Below, piece after piece: positions 9,054 through 18,602 of a stretch of DNA of 64,000 nt. Positions within the stretch are counted from its first letter, which is position 1; each line of letters starts with the position of its first letter. The stretch spans positions 109,415-173,414 of the forward strand of contig NZ_BDHH01000001.1 in NCBI RefSeq assembly GCF_001748365.1. Reading direction: 5' to 3'. The DNA comes from Fusibacter sp. 3D3. Its GTDB lineage: Bacteria > Bacillota > Clostridia > Peptostreptococcales > Acidaminobacteraceae. Both the position numbers and the translations under genes were made by a program. The notes under the pieces were generated by a model that saw only the letters and a program-made list of their open reading frames with translations, was not told the origin of the DNA and ran no database searches.

Positions 9054-9097
9054 AAAAAAAACAAGTGCTTTAACCATTGAAAGCACTTGTTTTTTTA
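9054..9097 (-). terminator. Terminator after the SleB-like gene
   Basis: The stem ACAAGTGCTTT / AAAGCACTTGT is flanked by A and T runs on both sides. It serves the minus-strand gene ending at 9134 and could act on either strand. Confidence 0.85.
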
Positions 9098-9133
9098 TTT
9101 CATTTGTATTTTTGGATTCCATTGTAAAATGCT

Positions 9134-9946
9134 TTACTTGTAAAAATATTCTCCGTCAATGATGGTATACAGATCATCTGCTTTGCTTGAAAACGGTCTG
9201 TTGTTGAAGTAGAGACAATCTCCGACATTGTTCTCACCTGTCAAAGCTTTCTTTGCTGCAACAATACTGGATTTTGAAGGCTCAAGCGTTAAAAAACTAC
9301 TCTTGTGCGCAGGGGGGAATTGTTTGTAATTACCTTCCTGATAAATAACGTCGTACACTGTAGCGGGAAAACTAGCGCTCTTTACACGATTTAAAACCAC
9401 ATTTGCTATGGCAAGTTTCATCGCTGGTGAAGTCGAACGCCCTTCAACATCAATGATTCTAGACAACCAAAGCAAATCCTCATCGGTATAAGTCAAAACC
9501 ACTTTATCTGCCTCATCTAGCTTAAACTGATCACTTTGAATCGTAAGCGTTAAATTGCGATCATTCCAAATAAAAGTACCTGACAGCTGCTCAATCAGAA
9601 AATTTAAAGGGGCATAAACGCGATTGTTTACATTAATTGTTGGTGCTTCCATCGTCAAAGTTTCATTGTTGATAATCACTTGAGAGGACTCTAATTCAAA
9701 ACTCATATATTTTTCTTGATAGTTTACCACCGCTAATTTTGCATTATCGAACCAATGGGTTTCGCCTCCATACCGCAAGGAAAAATCTGCTACACATGCA
9801 TACAACTGATCATTTTGGACAATAATCAAATCATCATTGCCAATCGGTTGATCATTAATGATCAAAGTCACTTCACTTGCAAATGTCACCGAAGAAAGTA
9901 ACATTATACACAACAGCAACATGGTCATCTGCCATTTCAACCTCAT
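9134..9946 (-). CDS. Secreted SleB-like cell-wall hydrolase with copper-amine-oxidase-like domain
   Basis: A 270-residue exported protein. A signal peptide (about 1-23, ending ASSVTFAS-like) precedes a copper-amine-oxidase N-domain-like region (about 28-135; VNNRVYAPLNFLIEQLSG), a fold common in clostridial envelope proteins. The C-terminal domain (about 140-270) is of the SleB/Hydrolase_2 type, with LLWLSRIIDVEGR carrying the likely catalytic glutamate and AIANVVLNRVKS. Family members cleave peptidoglycan, either in germination or in vegetative wall turnover, and the sequence does not decide which. The ATG follows AGGAGG. The gene stands alone, with its own terminator. Confidence 0.85.
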   Translation of the reverse strand: MRLKWQMTMLLLCIMLLSSVTFASEVTLIINDQPIGNDDLIIVQNDQLYACVADFSLRYGGETHWFDNAKLAVVNYQEKYMSFELESSQVIINNETLTMEAPTINVNNRVYAPLNFLIEQLSGTFIWNDRNLTLTIQSDQFKLDEADKVVLTYTDEDLLWLSRIIDVEGRSTSPAMKLAIANVVLNRVKSASFPATVYDVIYQEGNYKQFPPAHKSSFLTLEPSKSSIVAAKKALTGENNVGDCLYFNNRPFSSKADDLYTIIDGEYFYK

Positions 9947-10076
9947 AAGACCTCCTGAATTGTTTTTTTGAATATGACCTATTTTATCACATTCGGGGTT
10001 TAATTCAACCCTTTGGTCTTTATCTCAGTTTTCATGATCAATCAAACGCTTCTCATATCAATGCACACAGCTTTTA

Positions 10077-13000
10077 TTACAATTTGAAGTAGTTGACGCC
10101 TGCTTCGAATATTTTCAGATCTGACTGCCCATAGATATTCTTGTAAAGATGTTTTCCCACACGTTCAACATGTCCCATTTTACCTAGAATACGACCATCT
10201 GCCGAAGTAATGCCTTCTATCGCCATGACAGATCCATTGATGTTAAAATTGCCGTCATAAGTGGCTTGATGCTTCGAATCCACATATTGAGTCGCGATTT
10301 GACCGTTTTGTTTAAGGGTCTCCAGTGTTTTTTCATCCGCATAGAATCTGCCCTCTCCATGAGAAAACGCCGTTTCAAAGACATCGCCCGCTTCTACATT
10401 TGCAAACCAAGGTGATTTGACAGAGGATACTCTCACATGAGCCATTCTCGCCACGTGACGCCCGATTTTATTAAAAGTCAATGTCGGCGCGTTCTCATCT
10501 AAAGTCCTGATTTCACCGTATGGTAAGAGGCCAAGCTTCACAAGTGCTTGAAAGCCATTGCAAATACCGATTACTAGGCCATCACGCTCATTTAAGAGTT
10601 TCATAAGTGCTTCTGCAACTTTTGGATTTCTGAAAACCGATGCGATAAATTTACCAGAGCCTTCTGGCTCATCCCCAGCACTAAATCCACCCGGAATTGC
10701 AAGCATTTGACTCTTATTGATTTTTTCAACCAGTTCATCAATGGATGCCATTGTCGCCTCTGGTGTCAAATTTCTGAATAAAAATGGGTCTGCCACTGCG
10801 CCAGCTTTTTCAAAAGCACGTTGTGTATCCCATTCGCAATTTGTGCCTGGGAATGCAGGGACGAGCACTCTTGGTTTTGAAAATTGTGCTTTAGGCACAT
10901 ATATAGAGCGCTCTAAACAAGTAATGGTCTCGCAGTTGCCTTGATCCTCATGAATTTTAGGGAATATTGCCTCCAGTGGTCTTTCCCACTCTGCCATGAG
11001 TCTATCCAGCTCCAGTGCCACTTCATTGACGGTAATGGTTGGCGTTTCAGTGGTTTTTCCAATGATTTTTGCAAATGATAATCCGCTTAAAACCGTCCCT
11101 TCTTTGATCTCAAAAACAATACTGCCATAGGCCTCTTCAAACAAATCCAAATCCGTTTCAAGCGTAAACCCAATTTCGTTTCCAAAGGCCATTTTGGTGA
11201 GCGCAAGTGCAATGCCACCCTTGCCAACTGCATATGCAGATATAATTTGTCCTTCTAAAATGGCTTTATGAATTTCGCTGTAAGCCTTTTTCAAGTTGCT
11301 AAAATCCACGATTTCAGTTGCATCTCTCTCTGCGTAAAAATACCCGATCGCATTGCCACCAGATTTTAATTCTGGTGATATAATTTCACAGCCTTCTGCT
11401 GTATTCACTGCAAATGAGATCAGAGTAGGCGGGACATTGATGTCTTTAAAAGTGCCTGACATAGAATCTTTACCACCGATAGCTGCTGTGCCCATTTGGC
11501 TCTGTGCATAACTTGCACCCAGTAGTGCAGAAAACGGCTTGCCCCATTTGACAGGGTCATTCCCTAATTTTTCAAAGTACTCTTGTAAGGAAAGTCTTAC
11601 CTTCTCATAAGCCCCACCACTTGCAACCAGTTTTGCAATGGAATCCACCACAGAATAAATGCCACCATGGAAAGGAGACCACTTCCCAATGCGCGGATCA
11701 TAACCATGAGCCATCATAGAAACCGTATCGGTTTCACCCGAAAGCACTGGAAATTTTGCCACCATGGTTTGAATTGGCGTATTGTAAGTTCTACCGCCAA
11801 AAGGCATTAACACTGTGCCCGCACCAATCGTGTTGTCAAAACGCTCTACCAAGCCCTTTTGTGAACAGTTGTTGAGGTCTTTTACGGTTTCAATCCACTT
11901 GTTTTTAAGCTCTACTGTCTTATGAGATAAATCCGCTCTATTGGCATTAAAAAAGGTCTCATCCGAAGGCGCAGACACGATCACTGAAGTCTTGCCTTTT
12001 ACACCATTTGTATCTAGAAAAGCTCTCGATAGGTTTAAAACTTCCTGCCCGCTCCATGTCATAACGAGTCTGCCATCATCGGTAACCTTGGCAACCTCTG
12101 AAACTTCTAGATTTTCATGATCACAATAAATGATAAAAGTTTCAACATTTTCAGGTGAGACGACCACAGCCATACGCTCTTGAGATTCAGAAATTGCAAG
12201 TTCAGTACCATCAAGACCGTCATATTTTTTCTTAACTGCATCCAAGTTAATCCTTAAACTGTCTGCCAATTCTCCAATGGCAACAGATACGCCGCCTGCT
12301 CCAAAATCATTGCATCTTTTAATGAGCCTAGAAAGCTTCGGATTTCTAAAAAGTCTTTGAATTTTGCGTTCTACAGGTGGATTGCCCTTTTGCACTTCTG
12401 CCCCACAGGTGAGTAAGCTCTCCTCGTCGTGCTCCTTAGAAGATCCCGTAGCGCCGCCTATACCATCTCTTCCCGTTCTACCCCCAACTAATAATATGAT
12501 GTCGCCCTCAACTGGCTTTTCTCTAACCACATTTGCTTTTGGGACAGCACCAACCACTGCGCCAACTTCCATGCGCTTTGCTAAAAAACCATCATCATAG
12601 ACTTCGGATACCATCCCCGTTGCAAGTCCAATTTGATTGCCATAAGCGCTGAAACCTGCTGCTGCTTTTTGAGTGATGATCTTCTGCGGCAGTTTGCCTT
12701 CAAGCGTGGCTTCAAAAGGTACCGTAGGATCAGCTGCACCCGTTACACGCATTGAGTGATAGACATAGCTTCGCCCTGAAAGAGGGTCTCTAATCGCTCC
12801 TCCAAGGCAAGTTGCGGCACCCCCAAAAGGTTCAATTTCAGTCGGGTGATTATGCGTTTCATTTTTAAACATCAAGAGCCATGGTTCTTTTTTGTCGTCT
12901 ATTTTAACATCTACTTCTATGCTACAGGCGTTGATTTCATCGGATACATCCAAATCTTCAAGGCCCCCTACTTTTCTAAGCGTTTTCATATTGATCGTGG

Positions 13001-13832
13001 CAAGGTCCATCAGTGTGATGTCTCTTTTACGATCTTCATAAACCACTTTGCGCGCTTCAAGATAAGCTTTGTAAGCCTTATTCAAAACAGGTGCAAATGC
13101 ACCTTCTTCAAATTCAACCGACTCAATTTCAGTTAAAAAAGTGGTATGTCTACAGTGATCTGACCAGTAAGTGTCAATCACTCTAAGTTCCGTAATCGTT
13201 GGATTTCGATGTTCAGTCTCTCTAAAATAATTTTGAATAAAGGCCACATCTGCCACAGTCATTGCAAATCCCATTGTGCTTTTAAACACTACAATTTCCT
13301 CAAATGACATCTCTATAAAATTTTCAACTGTTTTAACCGGTTGTGGTTCTTGTGTTTTCATTTTAACGGTTTCTGGGCGTGTAAGTGGCACTTCTCTAGA
13401 TTCCACAGGATTGATAAGGTACGTTTTAATCCTTTCGAATTCAGCGTCTGATATTATACCTTCTAAAACGATAATGCGTGAAGTCACAATTTCGGGTCTA
13501 TTCTCAAGTGTCACGATCTCTATGCATTGCGCAGCGGAATCTGCTCTTTGATCATATTGTCCTGGAAGAAGTTCAATCCTAAAAGCCCTACTGTTTTCAG
13601 GCAATTTGAAAGTTGTTTCAGTGACATTATCCACATTTGGCTCCGACAAGATTAAGGCTTTGATTTCTGCAAGTTTATTTGCGTTGACGCCTTCCATATC
13701 ATAGACATTGATGATGCTTACCTTTTCGAGTGTATTGACATGAAGTGTCTGTTTAAGATCATGCCCGATTGCCTGTGCTTCTACATCAAAATTCACCTTT
13801 TTTTGAACCAAAATCCGCTTTACTAAACTCAT
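10077..13832 (-). CDS. purL: Phosphoribosylformylglycinamidine synthase, single-chain form
   Basis: Converts FGAR, glutamine and ATP to FGAM, the fourth step of purine synthesis. The 1251-residue chain joins a PurS-like N-domain, two AIR-synthase-like halves (FKNETHNHPTEIEPFGG, GRTGRDGIGGATGSS) and a C-terminal glutamine amidotransferase (from about 960). The amidotransferase has nucleophile C in VIGICNGFQALV and the later pair FSHGEGRF. Most Firmicutes split these functions into PurS, PurQ and PurL, whereas many Clostridia have this long form. The ATG at 13832 follows AAGGGGGA; an ATG 16 codons upstream has no site. No other pur gene adjoins it. Confidence 0.93.
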   Translation of the reverse strand: MSLVKRILVQKKVNFDVEAQAIGHDLKQTLHVNTLEKVSIINVYDMEGVNANKLAEIKALILSEPNVDNVTETTFKLPENSRAFRIELLPGQYDQRADSAAQCIEIVTLENRPEIVTSRIIVLEGIISDAEFERIKTYLINPVESREVPLTRPETVKMKTQEPQPVKTVENFIEMSFEEIVVFKSTMGFAMTVADVAFIQNYFRETEHRNPTITELRVIDTYWSDHCRHTTFLTEIESVEFEEGAFAPVLNKAYKAYLEARKVVYEDRKRDITLMDLATINMKTLRKVGGLEDLDVSDEINACSIEVDVKIDDKKEPWLLMFKNETHNHPTEIEPFGGAATCLGGAIRDPLSGRSYVYHSMRVTGAADPTVPFEATLEGKLPQKIITQKAAAGFSAYGNQIGLATGMVSEVYDDGFLAKRMEVGAVVGAVPKANVVREKPVEGDIILLVGGRTGRDGIGGATGSSKEHDEESLLTCGAEVQKGNPPVERKIQRLFRNPKLSRLIKRCNDFGAGGVSVAIGELADSLRINLDAVKKKYDGLDGTELAISESQERMAVVVSPENVETFIIYCDHENLEVSEVAKVTDDGRLVMTWSGQEVLNLSRAFLDTNGVKGKTSVIVSAPSDETFFNANRADLSHKTVELKNKWIETVKDLNNCSQKGLVERFDNTIGAGTVLMPFGGRTYNTPIQTMVAKFPVLSGETDTVSMMAHGYDPRIGKWSPFHGGIYSVVDSIAKLVASGGAYEKVRLSLQEYFEKLGNDPVKWGKPFSALLGASYAQSQMGTAAIGGKDSMSGTFKDINVPPTLISFAVNTAEGCEIISPELKSGGNAIGYFYAERDATEIVDFSNLKKAYSEIHKAILEGQIISAYAVGKGGIALALTKMAFGNEIGFTLETDLDLFEEAYGSIVFEIKEGTVLSGLSFAKIIGKTTETPTITVNEVALELDRLMAEWERPLEAIFPKIHEDQGNCETITCLERSIYVPKAQFSKPRVLVPAFPGTNCEWDTQRAFEKAGAVADPFLFRNLTPEATMASIDELVEKINKSQMLAIPGGFSAGDEPEGSGKFIASVFRNPKVAEALMKLLNERDGLVIGICNGFQALVKLGLLPYGEIRTLDENAPTLTFNKIGRHVARMAHVRVSSVKSPWFANVEAGDVFETAFSHGEGRFYADEKTLETLKQNGQIATQYVDSKHQATYDGNFNINGSVMAIEGITSADGRILGKMGHVERVGKHLYKNIYGQSDLKIFEAGVNYFKL

Positions 13833-13929
13833 ATTGTCCCCCTTGGTATGCATCATAATCACATTTTCTTGCTCTCTCATTTTATCACAGGGCTATTTAT
13901 AAATAAAATTAATATTATTAATGACTTTA

Positions 13930-13944
13930 ATTAGCAGTGCTAAT
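13930..13944. promoter_or_regulatory. Small dyad upstream of purL
   Basis: ATTAGCAGTGCTAAT is a 7-1-7 palindrome about 100 bases upstream of the purL start. It could be an operator; no purine riboswitch is recognisable in this leader. Weak evidence. Confidence 0.25.
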
Positions 13945-13975
13945 CATGAATTAACTCATTCTTTTTAGGTATAAA

Positions 13976-14003
13976 AAAAGGGCCCAGAAGTAGGAACCCT
14001 TTT
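13976..14003 (-). terminator. Terminator after the histidine kinase gene
   Basis: AAAAGGG / CCCTTTT stem with internal G-C pairing, followed by seven T on the minus strand, four bases after the kinase stop. Confidence 0.7.
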
Positions 14004-14006
14004 GCT

Positions 14007-15488
14007 TCATACTCTAAACTCAATCTCAAAAACAGCCCCTTTTACACCATTGTAAGCCTTTATTGTGCCCTCATTTAAATGAACTGCACTCTTAACAATA
14101 GCAAGTCCCAATCCATGATTGCCCTCACTGCCTTTAAAAAAACGATCAAAGAGAAATTCAATTTCACTCGCTTTAAACCCCTTGCCATCATCTGATATAC
14201 TGATTTTTACAACTTCCGTCATTTTTTCAACCTTGATTTCAATCCAATACTGGGCATGTCTTATGGCATTGCTCAAAAGATTTGAAATGGTTTTTTCAAG
14301 TAAGGCTTCGTCTAGGTATAGCTTTAGAGAATCTTCACAGACTAACTTGACTTGTTTATGGGCTTTAAGCGCAGCACCCGCAGCTCTCTCTACAACATCA
14401 AGCAAGAATTGCTTAAGCTCGACATCAGACTTTTGAACACTGACTGAGGTACTCTCAAGCCTTGAAAGCGTAATGAGCTCATCTACTAACCCTTTTAATC
14501 GAATACTCTCATCTGCAATAATCTGAGCAGGATGTGTAACCTCTTTAAAGACACCCCCTACAAGGCCTTCTGCATAGCCCTGTATCGACATGAGTGGTGT
14601 CCTGAGTTCATGTGAAACGTTTTGTAGAAAATTACGTTGAGTTTGATCTTGTACTTCTAACTTAAGGCTCATTTGATTAAGGCTGTGCATCAGTTGATAA
14701 ATCTCTGCTGTATCTTGATGTACAGAAAGCTTGTCGTATTTGCCACTGGATATTGCGTCCGCATAAGAAGAGGCTTCCATGATGGGTTTGGAAATACTCG
14801 CTGCTATTTTTTTAAAAAGGATACTACTGATCAAGAGCGTTACACCGACAATACTCAATAAGATTAAGTTAATACGCCTTAACAAAAGATTTGCAGCGTT
14901 AAGGGAAGACACGTAAACGGCATGGAATGTTTTACTCGTAGGCCTAATTGCAGATAAATTCCCTGATGTATTTTTAGGTGCGTTATCTGGCGTACTTTCA
15001 GATGTGGGTTGATTAATCTCAATTTTTGCGCCTGCGATTAAATACGTCATTTGATTGACCGTTACACGCTGAATACCGTCAATTTCCTGCATGAGCACGG
15101 CCTCTTTCGCCGCTAAAATGACGGGGTCCGTTTCTGCTCTATTTGAAGGGAATATTAACTCACCTGTTTTGGAGAAGATAAAAATATCCGTATTGTTGGC
15201 CATCCTTGAAACCTTAAAAATTTCATTGACAAAATCGATCTGGTCACTGAAACGCTTTCGATCCGTCTCATCCGAAAAGTCTAATGGCCGCTTTATCAGT
15301 TGTTGTTTAAGCATCAAATTTGTCGCCACAAGTGTATTGCGAATCTCATCGCGTGCATTTTTCTCCGTATACAGCCGCATGGCAATATTAAATACGATTA
15401 AAATGACTAAGGGCAATGCGATCATAAACCCAATATAAGGCATCATAATTTTGCGTTCAATAGTCCATAGTTTTTTAGTTTTATTCAT
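14007..15488 (-). CDS. Membrane sensor histidine kinase
   Basis: A 493-residue kinase, partner of the regulator six bases upstream. It has a membrane segment at about 12-35, an outside domain (about 36-205) with a serine/threonine/asparagine-rich stretch before the second membrane segment (about 208-228), a HAMP linker, then the dimerisation/H-box FLQNVSHELRTPLMS with the phosphorylated histidine near residue 293. The ATPase motifs are NLLSNAIRHA (N box), DDGKGF and GLGLAIVKS. Start ATG after AAAGGAGA, with a 10-base spacer. The signal is unknown; the divergent secreted helical protein at 16.4 kb is a candidate target or modulator. Confidence 0.9.
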   Translation of the reverse strand: MNKTKKLWTIERKIMMPYIGFMIALPLVILIVFNIAMRLYTEKNARDEIRNTLVATNLMLKQQLIKRPLDFSDETDRKRFSDQIDFVNEIFKVSRMANNTDIFIFSKTGELIFPSNRAETDPVILAAKEAVLMQEIDGIQRVTVNQMTYLIAGAKIEINQPTSESTPDNAPKNTSGNLSAIRPTSKTFHAVYVSSLNAANLLLRRINLILLSIVGVTLLISSILFKKIAASISKPIMEASSYADAISSGKYDKLSVHQDTAEIYQLMHSLNQMSLKLEVQDQTQRNFLQNVSHELRTPLMSIQGYAEGLVGGVFKEVTHPAQIIADESIRLKGLVDELITLSRLESTSVSVQKSDVELKQFLLDVVERAAGAALKAHKQVKLVCEDSLKLYLDEALLEKTISNLLSNAIRHAQYWIEIKVEKMTEVVKISISDDGKGFKASEIEFLFDRFFKGSEGNHGLGLAIVKSAVHLNEGTIKAYNGVKGAVFEIEFRV

Positions 15489-15494
15489 ATGAGC

Positions 15495-16196
15495 CTACTC
15501 TCCTTTGACCTGACGCTCTAACTCAAGCTTAAATCCAAACCCCCATACCGCACCAATTTTCACATTTGAAAAACTGAGTTTTTTTCTAAGCCTCTTGACC
15601 ACGTCATCGGTGGCACGTGTATCCACATCAAAATCAAATTTCCAGACATTTTTAAGCAGTTCATCTCTAGAGATAGCACGCTCTTGGTTTTCAAATAAAT
15701 AGACCATAAGTGCAAATTCAGTTGGCGTTAAATCCAAAGGCGCTTCTTTACAATAGACGACTCTCTGATCTACAGAAATCGTTAAATCGCCATAACTTAA
15801 CAGCGGATTGGCTTCATAATGCCCCTGATCAAACTGCATGCGCCTAAAGATGGCATTAACGCGTGCCACAAGTTCTATTGGTGAAAAGGGTTTTACCAAA
15901 TAATCGTCACTTCCTATGGTGATCCCAGTAATGCGATCCAGCTCACTATCCCTTGCAGACACTATAATAATAGGGACATTGTGTTTTTCTCTAATCTTAC
16001 TACATAAAGAGAGGCCATCCATTTTGGGCATCATAATATCAATTATGATCATATCTGCGGGTTCTATCATAAAGGCATCATAGAGCGCTTCTCCATCTTC
16101 GAAGGTCTTTACTTCAAAGCCGTCATTTTTTAGAAAACTCATGATCAGCTCTCTAATGTTTTTTTCATCATCTGCCACATAGATTTTTTTTTGCAT
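15495..16196 (-). CDS. OmpR-family response regulator
   Basis: A 233-residue regulator with acidic residues D9 and D10, phosphoacceptor D53 (IIIDIMMPKMDG), conserved K in YLVKPFSP, and a C-terminal winged helix (TRATDDVVKRLRKKL, VWGFGFKLE). The ATG at 16196 follows GGAGTGA by seven bases; an upstream start would add 10 non-family residues. It is transcribed before its kinase and divergently from the secreted-protein gene. Regulator and kinase form one unit ending at the terminator near 13990. Confidence 0.9.
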   Translation of the reverse strand: MQKKIYVADDEKNIRELIMSFLKNDGFEVKTFEDGEALYDAFMIEPADMIIIDIMMPKMDGLSLCSKIREKHNVPIIIVSARDSELDRITGITIGSDDYLVKPFSPIELVARVNAIFRRMQFDQGHYEANPLLSYGDLTISVDQRVVYCKEAPLDLTPTEFALMVYLFENQERAISRDELLKNVWKFDFDVDTRATDDVVKRLRKKLSFSNVKIGAVWGFGFKLELERQVKGE

Positions 16197-16292
16197 GAAA
16201 CTCACTCCATTCTTTAGATTTATCATACCATAACGCGACTTTAGTAAAAATATTGAAATGTGCTTTACCTCTAATTTGCCACAGTTTCACCT

Positions 16293-16321
16293 TTGATATG
16301 ACCATACGCCTCTGTTAAACT
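16293..16321 (+). promoter_or_regulatory. Possible promoter of the helical secreted protein gene
   Basis: TTGATA, a 17-base spacer, then TAAACT, ending about 60 bases before the ATG at 16382. The -10 is a modest match, as expected if the adjacent two-component system must activate it. Confidence 0.35.
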
Positions 16322-16381
16322 ATCCCTATAGAGCAGCTAAAATCAGTTTGCTTAACAACCGAGATGAAAGGAGAACTTAAA

Positions 16382-17056
16382 ATGAAAAAAGAATTTATAA
16401 AAAAAATAGCCGTATTTGCTTTAATTGGTGCAATGCTCATGCCAACAATGGCTTTTGCTGATAATACGGCAAATACCGTCACAGCGGTTCCCGCAGACAC
16501 CACCACTACTGAACGTCCAGTTAAAGGCGATTTAAAAGACAGACCTGAAACTGATAATAAGTATATGCCAAGAAATGGCGAAAGAGGCTCACAAATGGGT
16601 GACCGTTCACTTGAGCTTGTCATCTTATACGCTCCAGAGCTTTTAGACAGCTTCGAAGCCGCTTCTGACTTACAAAAATCAATTCGAGATTCTATAATGG
16701 CACTTCAGAAATCTAAAAACGAAGTCAAAGAAGCGGATTATAAAGCATTATTAAATACACTTAAATCCCGTCTTGAAGCCGGTACGTTGACAAGAACAGA
16801 AGCTCAAACTCAAATTGAAACATTTAAAGCAAACGATCCAACAGATCGAGAAGCTCTAAAAGCCGAACGAGATGCTCTTAAAACAACTTATGGCATTGAC
16901 AGAGATTCTCAAAAGACATTGATGACAACACTTAAAACGGCTATAGCCGATGAAGATGAAGCTGCTATCAAAACAGCTTTAGCAACTATGATCACTCAAC
17001 TTCAAAAACGAGCTGAATACGATCAAGCTTATTACAACTTGCTTTCAGCTCAATAA
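16382..17056 (+). CDS. Secreted alpha-helical protein of unknown function
   Basis: A 224-residue protein with a clear signal peptide (KKIAVFALIGAMLMPTMAFA, cleavage near residue 26). A threonine-rich linker follows, then a predicted all-helical region (about 70-224) rich in K, E, A and L. The segment GTLTRTEAQTQIE faintly recalls the LTxxQ motif of Spy/CpxP envelope-stress chaperones, but no real family match is claimed. The ATG at 16382 is nine bases after AAAGGAGA; a start six codons upstream would swallow that site. It lies divergent from a two-component system, an arrangement like cpxP/cpxRA. The function is not known. Confidence 0.75.
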   Translation: MKKEFIKKIAVFALIGAMLMPTMAFADNTANTVTAVPADTTTTERPVKGDLKDRPETDNKYMPRNGERGSQMGDRSLELVILYAPELLDSFEAASDLQKSIRDSIMALQKSKNEVKEADYKALLNTLKSRLEAGTLTRTEAQTQIETFKANDPTDREALKAERDALKTTYGIDRDSQKTLMTTLKTAIADEDEAAIKTALATMITQLQKRAEYDQAYYNLLSAQ

Positions 17057-17074
17057 TTGTATCGCGTTTGAATA

Positions 17075-17123
17075 AAAATAGCCAAGGCCATCTCTTAACT
17101 TTTAAGAGGACCTTGGCTATTTT
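17075..17123. terminator. Bidirectional terminator between convergent genes
   Basis: The long stem AAAATAGCCAAGG / CCTTGGCTATTTT has an inner stem CTCTTAA / TTAAGAG. It lies between the plus-strand gene ending at 17056 and the minus-strand gene ending at 17146. Confidence 0.9.
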
Positions 17124-17145
17124 ATTCATGATGATCTTATCTTAA

Positions 17146-18591
17146 TCACTCTATTGTGACGATCGCTTTGTAAGCTTCAAGGACTCCAAATTTTTTATTG
17201 ACGATCCTTTCAAAATGATCTATCGCTAAATAGCTATTGGCCTCATAGATCGCCATCCCAGTCGAATCGTCTATAAACCCCTTTACATCCCCTTTCGTGT
17301 AAAGGACACGTCTGTTTACAGCATCCCAAGAAATGGCATACCCATAATGCAGCATCGTCGCTTTAAACGGCAAGTAATAAGTGCCTTTGTCATTGATAAT
17401 TGTTTTATCAAGGTTAACCTTTTGCTTTGCTTCCCAGAACGTCCACACTTCAGAGGATTGACTTGGATCAATGAGTGCTTTTAAATCTGCCTCAGAATAT
17501 CCAAAACTCACATCATTGTAATCAATGGGTATTTCTTTGATTTCATTATTCCACATATCTGAAACGATCAAAGTATTGTTCTTAATCGTCAGTCCCGTTG
17601 GCGTATTATACCTTGCGGTTTTTATATCGCCATTGACATTCCCACTAAAGAGCACGCCTGAGTAAGTTCTAACCATGCCATCATCTGTAATCACTCTAAT
17701 TACGTGATTCCAGGAATCGGCCACAAATAGGTTGCCTTTCTCATCTAGAGCAAATCCCTTTGGAAAATTAAACTTTGCCTCGCCGGCCATGCCGTTGACA
17801 AGTCCAGTATTGACGTATCCTGTTTCTAAATTGAAATCGCCCACGCTGCCTGCAACGAGAGAGATGACTCCATCCTTAACGCGTTTAACGGCTTGATTGC
17901 CACTATCTAATATATAGAGCACGCCTTGAGCATCAAATAACAAATCGCTCGGTTCATTGAGCTTGCCTGAAGTCAACGTCTTTCCATCTGGCGTAAATGA
18001 AAGCGTTTCAACAGAACCCTCTTTACGGATAACCCGTATGCAACTGTTTAAAGTGTCCGCCACATAAAGTTTGCCCTCCGAACTCATCGCCAAAGCTGAA
18101 GGCAAGTTAAACTGTGCGACACTGGCAGCGCCATCTGTAAAGCCAGCTGTTCCAGTCCCAGCGATTGTGGACACCGCACTGGCTTCAATCTTTCGAATGA
18201 CATGATTGCCTGTATCCGCCACATAGATGACGCCCGATTGGGTGACCAAAAGACCTCTGGGTTTATTAAATCGCGCCTCAAGTGCCTTTCCATCTAAGAG
18301 GCCTCCCCTAGGTAAATCCATATTGTTCTTCCCATCGAAGCCACCTGCCACCAGTTCAAGACCAGTGGCCGTTACTTTCTTTATCATATTATTATAGGTG
18401 TCGGCCACATATACATTGCCGAGATAATCCGTCGCCAATCCATAAGGCTGATTTAGACCCAAGGTTAAATCACTTTTTATTTCTGGATCCACTGGCGTAA
18501 TCGGTTTTACGTCCACTGCAAACACAAGGGAAAACTGTGTCGCGACGATCATGATCATCATAAAAAGTGCTGTTTTTCTAATCGCTTTCAT
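17146..18591 (-). CDS. Secreted NHL-repeat propeller protein
   Basis: A 481-residue exported protein. The signal peptide (1-25, ending SLVFA) precedes about six NHL repeats (about 40-345) with the recurrent motif VYVADTYNNMIKKV, VYVADTGNHVIRKI, LYVADTLNSCIRVI and LFVADSWNHVIRVI, forming a beta-propeller. A C-terminal copper-amine-oxidase-N-like domain (about 380-481) follows. NHL propellers bind proteins, glycans or RNA; outside the cell a binding or scaffold role is likely. It starts 11 bases after the FecR-domain gene, behind AAAGGAGGA, so the two are probably co-expressed and may interact. Confidence 0.8.
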   Translation of the reverse strand: MKAIRKTALFMMIMIVATQFSLVFAVDVKPITPVDPEIKSDLTLGLNQPYGLATDYLGNVYVADTYNNMIKKVTATGLELVAGGFDGKNNMDLPRGGLLDGKALEARFNKPRGLLVTQSGVIYVADTGNHVIRKIEASAVSTIAGTGTAGFTDGAASVAQFNLPSALAMSSEGKLYVADTLNSCIRVIRKEGSVETLSFTPDGKTLTSGKLNEPSDLLFDAQGVLYILDSGNQAVKRVKDGVISLVAGSVGDFNLETGYVNTGLVNGMAGEAKFNFPKGFALDEKGNLFVADSWNHVIRVITDDGMVRTYSGVLFSGNVNGDIKTARYNTPTGLTIKNNTLIVSDMWNNEIKEIPIDYNDVSFGYSEADLKALIDPSQSSEVWTFWEAKQKVNLDKTIINDKGTYYLPFKATMLHYGYAISWDAVNRRVLYTKGDVKGFIDDSTGMAIYEANSYLAIDHFERIVNKKFGVLEAYKAIVTIE

Positions 18592-18602
18592 CGTTTCCTC
18601 CT

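Noticed and set aside
12364-12600. Plus-strand frames within purL and other large minus-strand genes
   Set aside because: These are shadow frames opposite well-conserved coding sequence and lack ribosome sites.
13833-13972. Purine riboswitch upstream of purL
   Set aside because: No conserved purine aptamer core is visible; only a short palindrome is present.
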